DNA from: Dissophora ornata
Lineage: Eukaryota > Mortierellomycota > Mortierellomycetes > Mortierellales > Mortierellaceae
Reading direction: 5' to 3'
Assembly: GCA_025201705.1 (NCBI GenBank)
Contig: MU616746.1
Span: 12,296 to 22,696, forward strand
Length of the DNA: 10,401 nt
A model generated the notes under the pieces. It was not told the origin of the DNA and ran no database searches. It saw only the letters and a list, made by a program, of their open reading frames with translations. This document shows, piece after piece, positions 9,401-10,401 of the stretch (position 1 is its first letter; each line of letters opens with the position of its first letter). The translations under genes and the position numbers were made by a program.

Positions 9401-10305
9401 GACCCTAGAATGTAGTGTATAAGATCAAGTGCACGATCAGTCATACGTCATCGGAGCTCGGCATATAATACACACCCATTTTAAACAGTGGCACCACATA
9501 CAGGTCCATCGCCACCCATCATAAAGTTGCCAGCGAAGCTGTGAATGTCCTTGTGGGGCGATTCTGTGGAAACCGAAGCGTTCAGGTCGAGCAATGACTC
9601 GTCACTTGCCAATGCCTGGCAGGAAGGAACGGCGATTCTCAGCTTCCAGTCTGTCTCTCCGTCTAGCTGATCCGTCCTGATAAAGCACGCGCCCGATTCT
9701 TCCGTGGTTCTCAAGAGGATCATGTCTGCGGGTACATTCTGGTTCTTATTGACGATGATCACGTCCCCGACTCTGATCTTTGACGAAGGTACCGTCTTGT
9801 TGACCCCCGAAGGAGTGAGTATTCGATAACGTTTCGAGTTGGCTTCCTGATCTCGGCGATATCGCCCCATGTCATCCACGGCTTCTTTGATTATCGTCAC
9901 CGCCAACACAACGCACAGTGGTACCACATATGTCTCGATATACCCTATCGATCAACAACAGCAAGATGTGTCAATATGATTGAGCCGATTTCCAGCTTAA
10001 CGTTGCACCAATATGAGACTTGGCATACCGATTTTCCATGCAGGTACGAGCTGCGATAGTGCGACGGCTAAAAAGTAGAAGTTCAAGAAGAACCTGAACT
10101 ACATAAATGTAAGAGCAAAGAGAAGGAGTTTATTCCGTTAGATCTAAGGCCTGCTTCGGGGTCCTAACATAGTCTGAGGTAAGGGCTTTATTTCGCTGTT
10201 TCCGTCGGGGGTTTACCTGTTCCCACAAGACAGCAGGCAAGAAACTGACGAGGTTGTATTTCGTGTTGCGAGCTACATTGGGTGGATATCGTTCCTTTTC
10301 TATGG
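6426..10305 (-). CDS. NEO1: P4-ATPase phospholipid flippase, Neo1/ATP9 type (10 exons in window, N-terminus beyond right edge)
   Basis: Exons 10305-10217, 10098-10029, 9944-9502, 9404-9225, 9117-8835, 8748-8650, 8560-7787, 7691-7005, 6905-6702 and 6568-6426 join in phase to 989 residues plus stop. TM1 and TM2 surround an LVPAWKIG turn. The A-domain has [13 protein letters not shown] (DGET at 9652-9663). TM4 has [12 protein letters not shown], with the P4 PISL signature. The P-domain has DKTGTLTQN, its phosphorylated Asp codon at 8860-8862. The N-domain has QASSPDEVA and EKGADVVM, followed by MLTGDK and [10 protein letters not shown] (7441-7458). The remaining TM helices and a short cytosolic tail end the protein. 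[10 protein letters not shown] and QFVIHRGL place it in the P4B group (yeast Neo1, human ATP9A/B), which works without a CDC50 subunit in Golgi/endosomal membranes and moves aminophospholipids to the cytosolic leaflet. All catalytic motifs are intact. ATP9A (about 1047) and Neo1 (1151) suggest 60-150 residues are missing upstream. Confidence 0.95.
6569..6701 (-). other. Flippase intron between the last two exons (133 bp)
   Basis: Donor GTAAGTGG at 6701 and acceptor ACGATAG ending at 6569; phase 1, giving Y-F-D-L-D-F. It contains an ACTAAC branch candidate, a long pyrimidine tract and a (GT)n microsatellite. It is the longest intron in the window. Confidence 0.85.
6640..6657. repeat. CA/GT microsatellite inside a flippase intron
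   Basis: An imperfect (AC)n tract interrupted once by G, within the last intron of the flippase gene. Intron length may therefore vary between strains. Confidence 0.8.
6906..7004 (-). other. Flippase intron (99 bp)
   Basis: Donor GTAATGTG at 7004 and acceptor CATGTAG ending at 6906; phase 1. The join restores [11 protein letters not shown], aligning with the VYQG of other Neo1/ATP9 proteins. Confidence 0.88.
7692..7786 (-). other. Flippase intron (95 bp)
   Basis: Donor GTGAGTCC at 7786 and acceptor GATGTAG ending at 7692; phase 1, giving HQIAKLSNVQDAK. A nearer-looking CAG a few bases further on would break the frame. Confidence 0.85.
8561..8649 (-). other. Flippase intron (89 bp)
   Basis: Donor GTATGAGT at 8649, branch candidate TTCTAAAC, pyrimidine-rich stretch, acceptor CATTTAG ending at 8561; phase 1. 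It falls in the variable loop before [15 protein letters not shown], so the exact acceptor is less constrained by homology; two downstream AGs could be alternatives. Confidence 0.75.
8749..8834 (-). other. Flippase intron (86 bp), directly after the DKTGTLTQN motif
   Basis: Donor GTACGATG at 8834 and acceptor TTTGTAG ending at 8749, with a CTGAC branch candidate and an interior pyrimidine run. Phase 1; the join makes [13 protein letters not shown], as expected for the family. Confidence 0.87.
9118..9224 (-). other. Flippase intron (107 bp)
   Basis: Donor AAG/GTATAAAG at 9224, perfect TACTAAC branch site at 9137-9143, acceptor ATTACAG ending at 9118. Phase 0, giving VDRLSK-ILFVC. Confidence 0.9.
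9405..9501 (-). other. Flippase intron (97 bp)
   Basis: Donor GTATGTGG at 9501 and acceptor ATTCTAG ending at 9405. Phase 0, giving [20 protein letters not shown] second AG six bases downstream also keeps frame and would drop two residues. Confidence 0.8.
9945..10028 (-). other. Flippase intron (84 bp)
   Basis: Donor GTATGCCA at 10028 and acceptor CGATAG ending at 9945; phase 1. It joins LVPAWKIG to YIETYVVPL between TM1 and TM2. Confidence 0.87.
10099..10216 (-). other. Flippase intron (118 bp)
   Basis: Donor CAG/GTAAAC at 10216 and acceptor TATGTAG ending at 10099. Phase 0; the join [12 protein letters not shown] matches the E-Q-F-(K/R)-F-F motif that opens TM1 in this family. Confidence 0.88.
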
Positions 10306-10401
10306 CTAATCAGAGAATTGGCGGAGACACAAACGCGTGAGTAATATCGATCAGACGCGCCTTTGTTCACTTTTTTTGTTGCTTTTAACATTGCAAAAAA
10401 A
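10306..10401 (-). other. Right edge: probable intron and unresolved N-terminal exon of the flippase
   Basis: The exon ending at 10217 is closed upstream by an in-frame TGA at 10310-10312, so an acceptor must lie between; GATTAG ending at 10306 fits. The donor may be a weak GTGAAC at 10370, leaving a Lys-rich exon fragment, or may lie beyond the window. The choice cannot be made from this sequence. Confidence 0.45.

Overview
The window looks like nuclear DNA of a filamentous fungus, most likely an early-diverging one related to Mortierella (Mortierellaceae). Both genes are split by short GT-AG introns (84-133 bp) with CTAAC/TACTAAC-like branch points. The first encodes an NLR-like NACHT/WD40 protein with an N-terminal layout (short helical domain ending K-W-G-G, long helical solenoid, NACHT) that I associate with the large Mortierella family of such proteins. 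That placement is recognition from memory, not a database result.

Layout. Both genes read on the minus strand. (1) 4253 down to 1, running off the left edge: a three-exon gene for a STAND/NLR-type protein, about 1360 residues in the window. In order: helical N-terminal domain, Pro/Ser/Ala-rich linker, helical solenoid, NACHT ATPase, pentapeptide repeats and the first four blades of a WD40 propeller. The last exon has no stop codon before the left edge, so it stays open for 2286 bases and could be missed by searches that need a closed frame. (2) 4254-6425: 2.2 kb with no gene I can support. It should hold the 3' UTR of the right-hand gene and the promoter of the left-hand gene; I see simple repeats, a near-perfect palindrome and a candidate poly(A) signal. 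(3) 6426 to about 10305: the last ten exons (989 residues) of a P4-type ATPase of the Neo1/ATP9 branch, a phospholipid flippase of the Golgi/endosomal system. Its first roughly 60-150 residues lie beyond the right edge.

The two genes share an orientation but show no functional link. The flippase is a conserved housekeeping gene. The NLR-like gene is a fast-evolving type, with WD40 blades still very similar at DNA level. All splice junctions were chosen by reading-frame continuity and family alignment from memory; they all keep phase. I found no RNA gene, transposon, CRISPR array or clear pseudogene. The NLR-like protein, with its uncharacterised N-terminal part, is the best candidate for undescribed biology.
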